64,000 bases of DNA, from contig OX453274.1 in assembly GCA_949710005.1 (NCBI GenBank), positions 3,156,655-3,220,654 on the forward strand. The letters are read 5' to 3'. This document shows, piece after piece, positions 54,401-62,508 of this stretch. The notes beneath the pieces are model-generated. The model did not search any database and had not been told where the DNA came from. It was given only the letters and a program-made list of their open reading frames with translations. The first letter of the stretch is position 1. Each line of letters begins with the position of its first letter. This stretch comes from Ricordea florida (taxonomy: Eukaryota > Cnidaria > Anthozoa > Corallimorpharia > Ricordeidae). The position numbers and the translations under genes are program-made.

Positions 54401-54556
54401 CAATTGTTCCGGTTACTAATTTTCTGTCACGTTATCCGAAGTTTTCAGCTAAAATAGATAAAAATGCATTAAAGATTCATTTTAGCCTTACATATTGTAT
54501 ATGAGAAAAGATTTTCAACATTCACAGCTAAGATTTTATAAAATGTGTTTCCTTAT
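51411..54556 (+). other. Non-viral sequence with decayed exons
   Basis: Three plus-strand exon-like pieces stand out. 52851-53074 follows acceptor TTTTTCACAG and encodes SDDNAEKFQYLTLDSHD. 53102-53270 holds VEIGRPAILTELGLLVP in a frame with stops. 53800-54000 holds KKKRELLTKRNPNVKGLK then a TAG. They look like remains of one cellular or transposon gene. Runs of C at 53732 and 53861 and AT-rich DNA fill the rest. Base composition differs from the AT-rich Polinton genes. Confidence 0.45.
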
Positions 54557-55148
54557 GCTTGCGTGACAGTTACAATTCCTTTTACGTAACACATGAAAAT
54601 TCACAATGCGTTTACCTCTCTCAAGCGGTGGCCTTTGAATTGCCCAAGCCAGATTTTTTATATGTTAAAGTAAAGCAATAGAGCTTTCCTCTGATGTAAA
54701 TTTTGTTATGAATTTCGATGTACCAGTATGCGATTTTTACTTTTAAAGTTTCCTTAATTTTCAGCGTTTTCCTATGCGCTAAGACTAGGAATCTCGGCGC
54801 TTTAAACCCGATGTGTGAAAAATCAGTATTTTCAAATAGTTTTACATTTTCGGGTTGATCTGGTGATACCTCACTCAAGTGCAAAAGATTATCGCGTTAA
54901 GTTGACCCGTTTTTATTTCCAAGGGATTTGAAAAAGTGCTAATTCGCACGAATTTTTGATGTCGGCTGTGACGTTGACACGGCATTTCACTTTTTGCCCA
55001 ATTTCTCCAAAAAGGAAACTCTTTGGAAACTTTGATTATAATTTTCATAAACGTTTTACCAAAGGGGTTTTTCTAACCAAATATAAAGGAATTCGAAATT
55101 TCAGTTTTGACGGCGAATTCTCGATATTTACAGACGGCCGCTCTTAAT
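54557..55148 (-). repeat. Right arm of ~590-bp inverted repeat
   Basis: Reverse complement of 35977-36570, ending CGGCCGCTCTTAAT. Visible differences are few single bases, which suggests a recent common origin or gene conversion. Confidence 0.85.
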
Positions 55149-55375
55149 AATTGGTATTTAAATTCAGCCTCTCTATCAAAGTCGAACGCATTTCACTGAT
55201 CACTGATTATTGCTAGTCTTTACCTTTAAGGGTATTGGACTGAAATGAATGTCATCAAATAAAAATATTTAACTGCTACTGAGGAGACGTAAAAACCGCC
55301 CAGAAATGAAAGCTTCATTTTTGTTTAAAATCCTGGAGAGAGTAGTATATGGGGGATTTTGGCACACAATAAATT

Positions 55376-55466
55376 TCAGTCAAATTTGGTTCATTTTTTC
55401 AGTCAAATTTGGTTCATTTTTGAGTTTTAGCAAACGATATTAAATTTCAGTCAAATTTGGGTAAAA
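55376..55466. repeat. CAGTCAAATTTGG tandem repeat
   Basis: Three copies of TTTCAGTCAAATTTGG at irregular 25-60 base spacing in the leader of copy 3. No gene between 55149 and 55549. Confidence 0.6.
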
Positions 55467-55521
55467 AATTAAAAATTGCATCAATGAATTTTTGCCGAGA
55501 TTACAAAAAAATGAATTATGG

Positions 55522-55530
55522 TTTAAAGAT
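55522..55530 (+). promoter_or_regulatory. Conserved upstream element (copy 3, first gene)
   Basis: TTTAAAGAT, 19 bases before ATG 55550, on the plus strand. Confidence 0.6.
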
Positions 55531-55549
55531 TTGAAAAAAAATATTAAAT

Positions 55550-55993
55550 ATGGAACAACTAAAAGATTTACATTTTCACCAATTAAAAAATATTGCAAAA
55601 GAGTTTAAAATTAAAGGGCGAACAAAAATGAATAAAGAAAGTTTAATTAAAAGTATTAAAAAATTTTCAGAGGAGGAAATTATTAATGAAATTAAAAAAG
55701 AAGCTATTAATAATAAATATTATTGTATTCATAAAAAGTGCAAATATTTTTGTAAAGAGTGTTGCGGGTCGCAATTATGTATACATAATAAAATAAAGTA
55801 TTCTTGTAAAGAATGTAAAGGATCAAAATTTTGTATACACAACAAACAGAAAACACATTGTAAAGATTGTGGTGGGTCGCAATTATGTATACATGAAAGA
55901 CAGAAAACACATTGTAAAGAATGTGGAGGATCCCAAATATGTGAACATAGAAAACAGAAGGCACATTGTAAAGAATGTAAAATTAAAAAATGA
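55550..55993 (+). CDS. SAP-like plus Cys/His repeat protein (147 aa)
   Basis: Residues 1-45 form a SAP/HeH-like helix pair (LKDLHFHQLKNIAKEFKIKG). From about residue 58, five units of a ~20-residue motif CIHNKQKTHCKDCGGSQ repeat Cys-x-His and Cys-x2-Cys pairs, a likely metal-binding repeat like those known from large DNA viruses (EsV-1-7-type repeats). A DNA-binding regulator is plausible. The gene is specific to copy 3 here and sits in the variable slot. Confidence 0.65.
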   Translation: MEQLKDLHFHQLKNIAKEFKIKGRTKMNKESLIKSIKKFSEEEIINEIKKEAINNKYYCIHKKCKYFCKECCGSQLCIHNKIKYSCKECKGSKFCIHNKQKTHCKDCGGSQLCIHERQKTHCKECGGSQICEHRKQKAHCKECKIKK

Positions 55994-56000
55994 ATTATGA

Positions 56001-56009
56001 TTTAAAGAT
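56001..56009 (+). promoter_or_regulatory. Conserved upstream element (copy 3, second gene)
   Basis: TTTAAAGAT, 18 bases before ATG 56028 and 7 bases after the preceding stop. Confidence 0.6.
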
Positions 56010-56027
56010 TTAAAATATAAAAATAAA

Positions 56028-56558
56028 ATGGAAAGATATGAAAACAGAAATATTGAGTTTGAATATTTTAATGATAAAAAACTTAGTGTTCATGATTTTT
56101 TGAAGTCAATAAAGGCAGATTTGATAAACACTATTTCAAAAAATCTTGGTTTTATTGATAAAGATAATGAAGTGATTTATTTTGAAATTTCGTATATTAA
56201 TAAGAATGGCGAAGTGGGTTCTTTTGATTTTTCTGATAATATAAAAAAATTTGTTGTGGATGGTATATGTATTGATAAATTTGCTAGATATTTAATATAT
56301 TATGCAAATAAAGAAGAAAACTATAATTATGATAAAGAAGATGATGAGCAGATAGAATATAATATTAACAATTTTATTATTGATTCATTTTATGTAACAA
56401 TATACATGGATGTTGATAAGATATTACATAAAAATAAATTCTACAAAGACCTTCATGATGATTTAATGGTTATAGCATGGCATCCATCTAGATATTTAGA
56501 TTGGTGTATTGATGTTGAGGAGTTAAAGTTTTTGAAAGAGTTATGGGGTGAAGATTAG
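56028..56558 (+). CDS. Acidic protein of unknown function (176 aa)
   Basis: Asp/Glu/Tyr/Ile-rich, soluble, with an unusual ending WHPSRYLDWCIDVEELKFLKELWGED. It has no recognised motif and no counterpart in copy 2, where the slot holds the 174-residue gene. It ends 15 bases before the conserved hairpin. Confidence 0.6.
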   Translation: MERYENRNIEFEYFNDKKLSVHDFLKSIKADLINTISKNLGFIDKDNEVIYFEISYINKNGEVGSFDFSDNIKKFVVDGICIDKFARYLIYYANKEENYNYDKEDDEQIEYNINNFIIDSFYVTIYMDVDKILHKNKFYKDLHDDLMVIAWHPSRYLDWCIDVEELKFLKELWGED

Positions 56559-56572
56559 TTAAAAATAATTAT

Positions 56573-56602
56573 GTTATATAACTCAAGTAATAGTTACATA
56601 AC
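56573..56602. terminator. Conserved 30-base hairpin between converging genes (copy 3)
   Basis: Same two 10-base arms as at 37490-37519 with loop TCAAGTAATA. Only the loop's last four bases differ, though the flanking plus-strand genes are unrelated. Confidence 0.55.
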
Positions 56603-56633
56603 AAAAGACCTGAAGGATCAGCTACGCTGAAAT

Positions 56634-57269
56634 TTAACTAAATCTTAAACTAAAAGTTATGGGAGATCCCTTAAGATCAAGTTTTTTCCATTCATTGTCT
56701 AATATGCTTAAATCAAAGTGATTTATGACGCTATCATATTTTCGAACTGGAATCGTTGGATAATCCTTTGAGGGGATGTTTGCAAGTAGGTGTGATGGTG
56801 ACAGTTTTACAAGTTCTCCATTTTTGGTTTTATTCATATATGAAGATTTACTATCCAGTATACTACACATAAGTCTCAGCGGTTCCTTAATCTGAATATT
56901 TATGGGGTATAATTTACCCGGATTTATCACATCAGGAACACCTAAACCAAACCCCAAACCTCTAGTAAGTTTAACTTTAAAATTTTTATTGGAATAAAGA
57001 TAGTCAACAGTATCAGTCTCAATTATTGTTATCTTTTCCACATCAGGATCATTAAGAAATATTGATTGAATATTACGAAGAGAATATGTACCAGGTTGAA
57101 TTATTATGAACCCCTGATTTTTATCATTTAATATTATCTGTTTATCCTTGAAATTAATCAATCTTTTTGTTTGTATATTACAATCCAGGAGTTGTATCTC
57201 CCGAAGATTTTTCAGCGGCGGATCTAAATAAATCCTAGTTTCTGCCTCATACATTGTTATGCTTAACAT
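56634..57269 (-). CDS. Candidate minor capsid (penton-like) protein, copy 3 (211 aa)
   Basis: Same length as 37543-38178 and very similar throughout (MLSITMYEAETRIYLDP start, KGSPITFSLRF end). Uninterrupted. Confidence 0.6.
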   Translation of the reverse strand: MLSITMYEAETRIYLDPPLKNLREIQLLDCNIQTKRLINFKDKQIILNDKNQGFIIIQPGTYSLRNIQSIFLNDPDVEKITIIETDTVDYLYSNKNFKVKLTRGLGFGLGVPDVINPGKLYPINIQIKEPLRLMCSILDSKSSYMNKTKNGELVKLSPSHLLANIPSKDYPTIPVRKYDSVINHFDLSILDNEWKKLDLKGSPITFSLRFS

Positions 57270-57291
57270 TTTGTTTGATTACACAATATTC

Positions 57292-57300
57292 ATCTTTAAA
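57292..57300 (-). promoter_or_regulatory. Conserved upstream element of the candidate minor capsid gene (copy 3)
   Basis: Core TTTAAAGAT, 22 bases before the start at 57269. Confidence 0.55.
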
Positions 57301-57535
57301 TTTATATACTCCAAAGCTATTTTGCAGGTACTTGGCTTTTATAAACCCATGACGTCAACATTCCACACTTCCCTAGTAATTTCGAGCGCTAGAGTAAAAA
57401 ATGAAATCTACTTTCAGGTTCTCCGGTTGTTAGGGAGCTCTGGTATGCAATCTATTGTTCTCCACGTGAACAGCGATTGTATGCAAATTAGTGCCCACGT
57501 GAAATAGCCATTTGCATCAGACTGTGCACGTGTGA

Positions 57536-59098
57536 TTATCGAAATAGAAACCACGCTAATCCACCCGCAAAAACTGTCAATGCTAATATATTCTTTTCAT
57601 GCTGCGTTGAGTCAATAATATTTTCCTGTTTCATAAAGTCTGTTTTCGTTGAGGTTTTTGGTTCTTTCAGGTTTTTCTTTGCTTCAGTTTTACCTTCCAG
57701 GAGAATATGAGGTAACTTTAACTTTGAAGATCCTAAGTTATGGCTTATTCCAACCTGTTTTGCTTCAGTGTTTAGGGAATTATTCGCGCCAAAATTCATA
57801 TCATTACTCGCTTTCATAAGTTTGTTGTTAAAACCTGTCACGCTTTCAGTGTTGATTATCATATTACTCGGCATCAACCACAAGCCAGGAGCAATAGCTA
57901 AATCAAGCCGTAATTTCGCTTCTTGTACAGCTAATTGATATCTTTGAATCGAACTGGAAATGTCATTCTCGATCACACTACTTTCAAATAAAGCTAAGAA
58001 TTCTTGTTGCGTTTCGATTGCGCCACCGCCATTACCATAAATTGAATTTCTTGTATTAACTTGTGCGCCCAATATGCAGTAAACAAAAGCTTCAGCGGAT
58101 CGATTCAATCTACCAAGTCCGGCTTTAGTGAGTCCATGTCCGCTTGTTGGGATAAACCAAGCATATTTGAAATCGGCAAAGTCATCGTTACGGATAAATG
58201 AAATGAGATTACCCTTTTCTTTCTTACCACCTTCATCAGCGAATTTATTACCTTCACCGGGCCATTGATTCGCTTCAACATCATACTTCCTTATAATATG
58301 TAAATTTTGATATCCCCCTCCTTTTCCACGATATCCTGCACCATAATCAAGGAATATATCTCCCAATCCGCCGTTTCTACCGCCCTTCCATCTAAAATCG
58401 GAATTATTGGCAATTCCAAATTCTGCACACAATCGTTGATATGATACTTTACTATAGGGATTGTTGTTTTTTACAAAAGGTTGCTCATCGGGCAAAGGTA
58501 GTTTCAATTCATATAATATCCGCCTTATTGTGAAATATATATGAAACTTTATGAAGCTACTAACTACTTTAGGATAATTTAAACTTTCAAAAGGACTTAT
58601 ACCGCAACCAGATGTTGCACACCAAACTGCAAAGTTAAGTTGTTGCGGCCAATAATTCATATCAGGGGCGTTCAACCATTTTCTACTCTGTTTTCCAGAT
58701 TTGAATGTTACAACTTGAGATGTAAATATGTTTCTCATCTTTGCTGTGAATTTCTTCGTATTTGAAACGTATATATCAAGATAGGTTAGCATTTTTGTTA
58801 TATCAGTTGTAAAGTCATCAAATTTAATAGCAGGTATTGGATAAGATTGGTTGGTTATGGATAAACTTTTTGGAAAAGAACTCACTTCAATTGTTACCAA
58901 GCCTAAATGTTCCCATAAAAGTTTTTTCAAATTAAAAGGAAGATTATCAGTCCATGTTTTTCCAGTAGTATCATCATTAGACATGATAGTAATCCCATTA
59001 TATTTCCATTTAATATATCCTCCATATGAATCATTAACAAATGTAAATTTATCAAGGTTTGCCCTTGGGTACTTTTTACTGAAATCATTGAGTAACAT
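57536..59098 (-). CDS. Polinton conserved protein with C-terminal membrane anchor, copy 3 (520 aa)
   Basis: Homologue of 38404-40017 with the same NFAVWCATSGCGISPF, GGRNGGLGDIFLDYG and NRSAEAFVYCILGAQ blocks and a C-terminal segment ILALTVFAGGLAWFLF. It lacks the residues around SEAKNFNGDE and the Pro-rich tail part of copy 2. Confidence 0.7.
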   Translation of the reverse strand: MLLNDFSKKYPRANLDKFTFVNDSYGGYIKWKYNGITIMSNDDTTGKTWTDNLPFNLKKLLWEHLGLVTIEVSSFPKSLSITNQSYPIPAIKFDDFTTDITKMLTYLDIYVSNTKKFTAKMRNIFTSQVVTFKSGKQSRKWLNAPDMNYWPQQLNFAVWCATSGCGISPFESLNYPKVVSSFIKFHIYFTIRRILYELKLPLPDEQPFVKNNNPYSKVSYQRLCAEFGIANNSDFRWKGGRNGGLGDIFLDYGAGYRGKGGGYQNLHIIRKYDVEANQWPGEGNKFADEGGKKEKGNLISFIRNDDFADFKYAWFIPTSGHGLTKAGLGRLNRSAEAFVYCILGAQVNTRNSIYGNGGGAIETQQEFLALFESSVIENDISSSIQRYQLAVQEAKLRLDLAIAPGLWLMPSNMIINTESVTGFNNKLMKASNDMNFGANNSLNTEAKQVGISHNLGSSKLKLPHILLEGKTEAKKNLKEPKTSTKTDFMKQENIIDSTQHEKNILALTVFAGGLAWFLFR

Positions 59099-59205
59099 TT
59101 TATTACTTTTTTAGAATAAGATGTAAAGTCTTTAAAACATTTCGCTGTTATTTCCAATACCCGCAAAACAATTACATCCTACATCTGTTCTCTCATATGA
59201 AATTT

Positions 59206-59835
59206 TTAATGTGTGGGACCGGCTAGTTCTTTTAATATTTCCTCTCGAACTTCTCTCCTTATCTGATTCATATTTAAGTTTTTTTCTGTATCCTTCGTGT
59301 TTTTTTGACGGATTTCTATTTTTAGTTTTTCAAACTTATCCGTCTCTGATAAAATTAGAGAAAATTCTTGGTCAGAGATTGTGTTATCTTTCAGAGCCTT
59401 TGAAACTAAGTCGTGAATGGTGTTTGATTTTGCTTTTGCCAAAGAAACAGTCTGTTCATGTTTACTAACCTTATGGGAAAGTCGTTTAGAAGCTGCACCG
59501 AATACAACCGATATTCCCCCACAAAATCCGCCAACCACACCTAATGGGATACCAACAATAGCGCCAAAACCAGTAAGGGAAGTACCAAGGCCACTTGCAG
59601 ATAGGATAACTGAAATAACTCCACTACAAACACTGATTTTTGTAAATATACCTCTTGCTCTATTGTATTTTTTCCTAACATCTTCGTAATGTTTAATTTC
59701 CTTTTGAAGATTATTTAGTACTTCGCATGACTTTTGTATTCTGAAATTATTTGGATCTCCATTAATAGGTAATTGTGGATAAATCGGGCTTTGCTCGGGG
59801 CGGGCTGGGCCGTAAATTTTATTGTAGTCTTCCAT
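59206..59835 (-). CDS. Gly-rich hydrophobic-hairpin protein, copy 3 (209 aa)
   Basis: Homologue of 40154-40780: coiled N-terminus, hydrophobic GLGTSLTGFGAIVGIPLG hairpin, and charged tail. A GC-rich insert near 59783-59812 changes the residues after the start (ARPEQSP versus TASEISS). Confidence 0.65.
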   Translation of the reverse strand: MEDYNKIYGPARPEQSPIYPQLPINGDPNNFRIQKSCEVLNNLQKEIKHYEDVRKKYNRARGIFTKISVCSGVISVILSASGLGTSLTGFGAIVGIPLGVVGGFCGGISVVFGAASKRLSHKVSKHEQTVSLAKAKSNTIHDLVSKALKDNTISDQEFSLILSETDKFEKLKIEIRQKNTKDTEKNLNMNQIRREVREEILKELAGPTH

Positions 59836-59860
59836 ATTGTATTTTACTGAACTATATGAT

Positions 59861-59869
59861 ATCTTTAGA
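59861..59869 (-). promoter_or_regulatory. Conserved upstream element of the hydrophobic-hairpin gene (copy 3)
   Basis: Core TCTAAAGAT, 25 bases before the start at 59835. It lies just before the stop of the next gene (59875). Confidence 0.55.
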
Positions 59870-59874
59870 TCTAC

Positions 59875-61134
59875 TTACTTTCTCTTCTTTTTAAACTGTT
59901 CCACAAAATATAGAACCACAGCCATTATCAACAACCAACCATTCCTACCCAAAAATCCAATAACCTCGCCCGCTGTTTTGAATAGAAAGCTTACAATCGC
60001 TCCAACCATCCCTGGTAATATTTCACCTAGTTTCTTACCAATAGCTTTAAACCCATTACCAACACCTTTACCTAATGTGGATAGGCCATTAGAAATATTA
60101 GAAATTATTACACCAATAACAACACCTACAGCACTCACAACTGCAAATACTGTAAAACCATACTTTTTGAAGATGTACTTCACACGATCTCGTAATGGCA
60201 GATTTTTAATTATTTCTTCATTTTTACTCTCCAGATCATCTAATTGTTCTTGGTTGTAAATAATACTCTTTCTTGATAGTTCTCTAAATTTATCAACTTC
60301 AGCTTTTAATTTTTCATTATCGCGTTCTAACTTTGTTAAATTTGATTTTCCCTTCTTATATTTATCTATTTCTTCTTTGTATAATTTTGTTTCATCCAAA
60401 AATTTCTCGACTTGTATTTTTAATTCAATATTTTGTTTAATGGTTTCATCAAAAAGACTTTTATTCTCGACTTTTTCTAACTGTTGTCTCTCAATGAATT
60501 GACGCAGTTCTTTTTCTCTTTCTTCGTATCGACTAATCTCTTGTGGATATATTTCTAAGGTTGCTTCCAATCCTTGTAATACATTAAGTAATTCCATATT
60601 TTTTTCATTAGCTTCATTCAATTTTGATATGGTATTATTATATCTTTCAAGCATTGTTTCATAATCAGAACCTAGATCTTTTTTCATTGTTTTTGGTAAA
60701 TCTTCAATATTAATATTTCCATCTTTATCAACTATTGTATGCCACACATTATTACCAGCAAAACTTAATTTTCCTTTTATACTACCATCTGCTCCAAATT
60801 TTACATTAAATGGGCTATCATCGGGGTTATAATTTGGAAAATAACCTTTGAGTTGTTGTCTAGCTTCTCTCATTCTATCATATACCTCATATCTTTCTTT
60901 AAAAGCACCGCTCGAGCTACTTAGTTTAGATGTGATAGCCCACTCTGCTCGGGCGCTTCCTTTATCCTCTTCAACTTCACCATATCCGGGGTAATCTAAA
61001 TCGCGAGTTGTAGATGTTACTCTAACTTTTTTGGGTGAGGGGCGTCTGCCAGCTAGTGGATCATTTTCATCAAAATCAATAGGATCTTCTTCTTCACCCA
61101 ACCCTATTGGATCATATTCTGTTAATTCTGCCAT
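59875..61134 (-). CDS. Coiled-coil/linker membrane protein, copy 3 (419 aa)
   Basis: The C-terminal ~110 residues match 40847-41806 (LSTLGKGVGNGFKAIGKKLG, WLLIMAVVLYFVEQ). The N-terminal 300 do not: an acidic head, a globular-looking part (about 95-150), then a long heptad-like coiled coil (about 160-305). The strong contrast suggests domain exchange or rapid evolution of the outer part. Confidence 0.7.
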   Translation of the reverse strand: MAELTEYDPIGLGEEEDPIDFDENDPLAGRRPSPKKVRVTSTTRDLDYPGYGEVEEDKGSARAEWAITSKLSSSSGAFKERYEVYDRMREARQQLKGYFPNYNPDDSPFNVKFGADGSIKGKLSFAGNNVWHTIVDKDGNINIEDLPKTMKKDLGSDYETMLERYNNTISKLNEANEKNMELLNVLQGLEATLEIYPQEISRYEEREKELRQFIERQQLEKVENKSLFDETIKQNIELKIQVEKFLDETKLYKEEIDKYKKGKSNLTKLERDNEKLKAEVDKFRELSRKSIIYNQEQLDDLESKNEEIIKNLPLRDRVKYIFKKYGFTVFAVVSAVGVVIGVIISNISNGLSTLGKGVGNGFKAIGKKLGEILPGMVGAIVSFLFKTAGEVIGFLGRNGWLLIMAVVLYFVEQFKKKRK

Positions 61135-61152
61135 GATTTTTTACTAATCAGT

Positions 61153-61166
61153 AAGAAATCTTTAGA
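61153..61166 (-). promoter_or_regulatory. Conserved upstream element with adjoining GC-rich palindrome (419-residue gene)
   Basis: TCTAAAGATTTCTT; core 23 bases before the start at 61134. CCTTAGGGCGCGAAG follows immediately (61169-61183). Confidence 0.6.
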
Positions 61167-61196
61167 CCCCTTAGGGCGCGAAGAAAACTAATCACT

Positions 61197-61589
61197 CTAA
61201 AAGAATTTACTAGCTATATAACCTAAAGCCAACATACCGCCGCCTACATATACCATTTCACCCATCTTTTGATTTTCACTGGGTCTATAATAATCAGAAA
61301 ATTTTGGTTCATGCATTTGACTATATAATTTCAAAGCTTCATCCGTTTTTGAAAGATTTTTTGATGCTTGATATTTTTCATCTTTTTTCTTCATTTCCCA
61401 ATCAATTAGTTTCTGTCTATTTTCCTGATATGCAGCATAATCTTTTTGATATTTTTCTAATGCCTTATCGTGTCTTATTCGTTCTGTATTTGTTTTATCA
61501 CCCGAGAGATATTTTGCAAGATATGAACCGCCAACAAAGGCGGTTGCATTCAATATAGCTCCTCCAAACATCATTGCTATTGTCGCCAT
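61197..61589 (-). CDS. Small two-segment membrane protein, copy 3 (130 aa)
   Basis: Homologue of 305-733 and 42220-42612; both hydrophobic ends and the EPKFSDYYRPS motif are retained. Confidence 0.75.
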   Translation of the reverse strand: MATIAMMFGGAILNATAFVGGSYLAKYLSGDKTNTERIRHDKALEKYQKDYAAYQENRQKLIDWEMKKKDEKYQASKNLSKTDEALKLYSQMHEPKFSDYYRPSENQKMGEMVYVGGGMLALGYIASKFF

Positions 61590-61592
61590 TTT

Positions 61593-61811
61593 TTAATTTG
61601 GTAAAATCTTTTGACCCTCTAAATATGTTTTTAGGTACATACTACCCGACAATACAACCACCCATTTAGCATAGTTTGTAATACTTGAGGAGGGGTCGTT
61701 CATAAATGATTCTCTCATGGCCTTTTTAGCTACATATCCAACTAAAGCTGCTAATCCAATAAGGACTGCTGAATCAGTAACAGTTTTCACAAGTTTGTTT
61801 TCAGTTGACAT
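61593..61811 (-). CDS. Small two-segment membrane protein, copy 3 (72 aa)
   Basis: Start placed at MSTENKLVK (61811) by agreement with the other copies and with the promoter spacing; an in-frame ATG 15 bases upstream lies nearer the promoter box. The NDPSSSITNYAKW loop is identical. Confidence 0.75.
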   Translation of the reverse strand: MSTENKLVKTVTDSAVLIGLAALVGYVAKKAMRESFMNDPSSSITNYAKWVVVLSGSMYLKTYLEGQKILPN

Positions 61812-61830
61812 AATTTTTTTACTCATCGGT

Positions 61831-61844
61831 AAGAAATCTTTAGA
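61831..61844 (-). promoter_or_regulatory. Conserved upstream element (copy 3, 72-residue gene)
   Basis: Full box; core 24 bases before 61811. AGGGCCGCGAAGCAAAC follows at 61852-61868, the second of three such GC-rich units. Confidence 0.6.
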
Positions 61845-61876
61845 CCCTTTTAGGGCCGCGAAGCAAACTACTTATT

Positions 61877-62248
61877 TCATATCATTCCGATTTTAAGAGG
61901 TTGTGGGGGTTGTATGGGAATATTTTCAGGTGAAACATTATTTTCCTTCGGGGATTTATTATAATATCTCATAAACATATCAAATGCTGTAAACCCTATT
62001 CCTACAATAGATAATACAGTTGTAAAAGATAGCTCTGGAATCCATGCTTTAGGTTCACTATCTTGATTTGAATTTTCTTCATGTTCTTTTTCACGTTTCA
62101 TTTCCCTAGCTAATGCTTCTCTAGCTTTTTTATTGCGTTCTGCTAGTGCCTTACCAGCTGCAACCTTTTTAGGATCTTTCTCTTTCTTTTTAGTATATTT
62201 ATTTTCAGGTGCTGGATCCATTGTAATTTGTTCAACTTCTTCTGACAT
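61877..62248 (-). CDS. Lys/Glu-rich single-pass membrane protein, copy 3 (123 aa)
   Basis: The shortest version of this gene; the lysine helix (KKVAAGKALAERNKKA) and membrane segment are intact. It begins MSEEVEQITMDPA without the insertions seen in copies 1 and 2, so it may be the ancestral form. Confidence 0.75.
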   Translation of the reverse strand: MSEEVEQITMDPAPENKYTKKKEKDPKKVAAGKALAERNKKAREALAREMKREKEHEENSNQDSEPKAWIPELSFTTVLSIVGIGFTAFDMFMRYYNKSPKENNVSPENIPIQPPQPLKIGMI

Positions 62249-62270
62249 TATTATTTTATTTCACAAAGTA

Positions 62271-62283
62271 AAGAATCTTTAGA
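62271..62283 (-). promoter_or_regulatory. Conserved upstream element (copy 3, 123-residue gene)
   Basis: TCTAAAGATTCTT; core 26 bases before 62248. The third AGGGCCGCGAAGCAAA unit follows at 62290-62305 and runs into the 3' end of the 60-residue gene. Confidence 0.6.
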
Positions 62284-62461
62284 CCCCTTTAGGGCCGCGA
62301 AGCAAATCAGTATCTGGATAAGTTTTTCTTGCATCCATGCGTATTTGTTCTTTTAGAGTCTCAATATCTTTTATAATTTCTTTAAATTTTTGGTTTTTAT
62401 GATCAATCATCCTTTTAACATCTGCAATAAGTTTTAAAGCTTTTTGATTTTCAATTTCCAT
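62279..62461 (-). CDS. Short coiled-coil protein, copy 3 only (60 aa)
   Basis: Charged heptad-like helix (LIADVKRMIDHKNQKFKEII) with no counterpart between the equivalent genes of copies 1 and 2. The C-terminal residues DLLRGPKGV are encoded by the GC-rich palindrome unit. No clear promoter box at its start, so it is only a possible gene. Confidence 0.4.
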   Translation of the reverse strand: MEIENQKALKLIADVKRMIDHKNQKFKEIIKDIETLKEQIRMDARKTYPDTDLLRGPKGV

Positions 62462-62508
62462 ATCTCTTTTATATTATACCAACATTATTTTTTTTGTATT
62501 CAGTTGTG

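Larger units (their letters stand above)
35977..55148 (-). mobile_element. Polinton copy 2; candidate ends given by a ~590-bp inverted repeat
   Basis: Unlike copies 1 and 3, both sides are in the window. Coding runs 36964-51112. The inverted repeat arms 35977-36570 and 54557-55148 enclose 19.2 kb, a normal Polinton size, and both outer ends carry TTAAGAGCGGCCG. The match supports terminal repeats, but the 3.4 kb between polymerase and right arm contains exon-like non-viral sequence, so the arms could instead be an unrelated foldback pair. No 6-base target duplication is evident. Confidence 0.6.
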
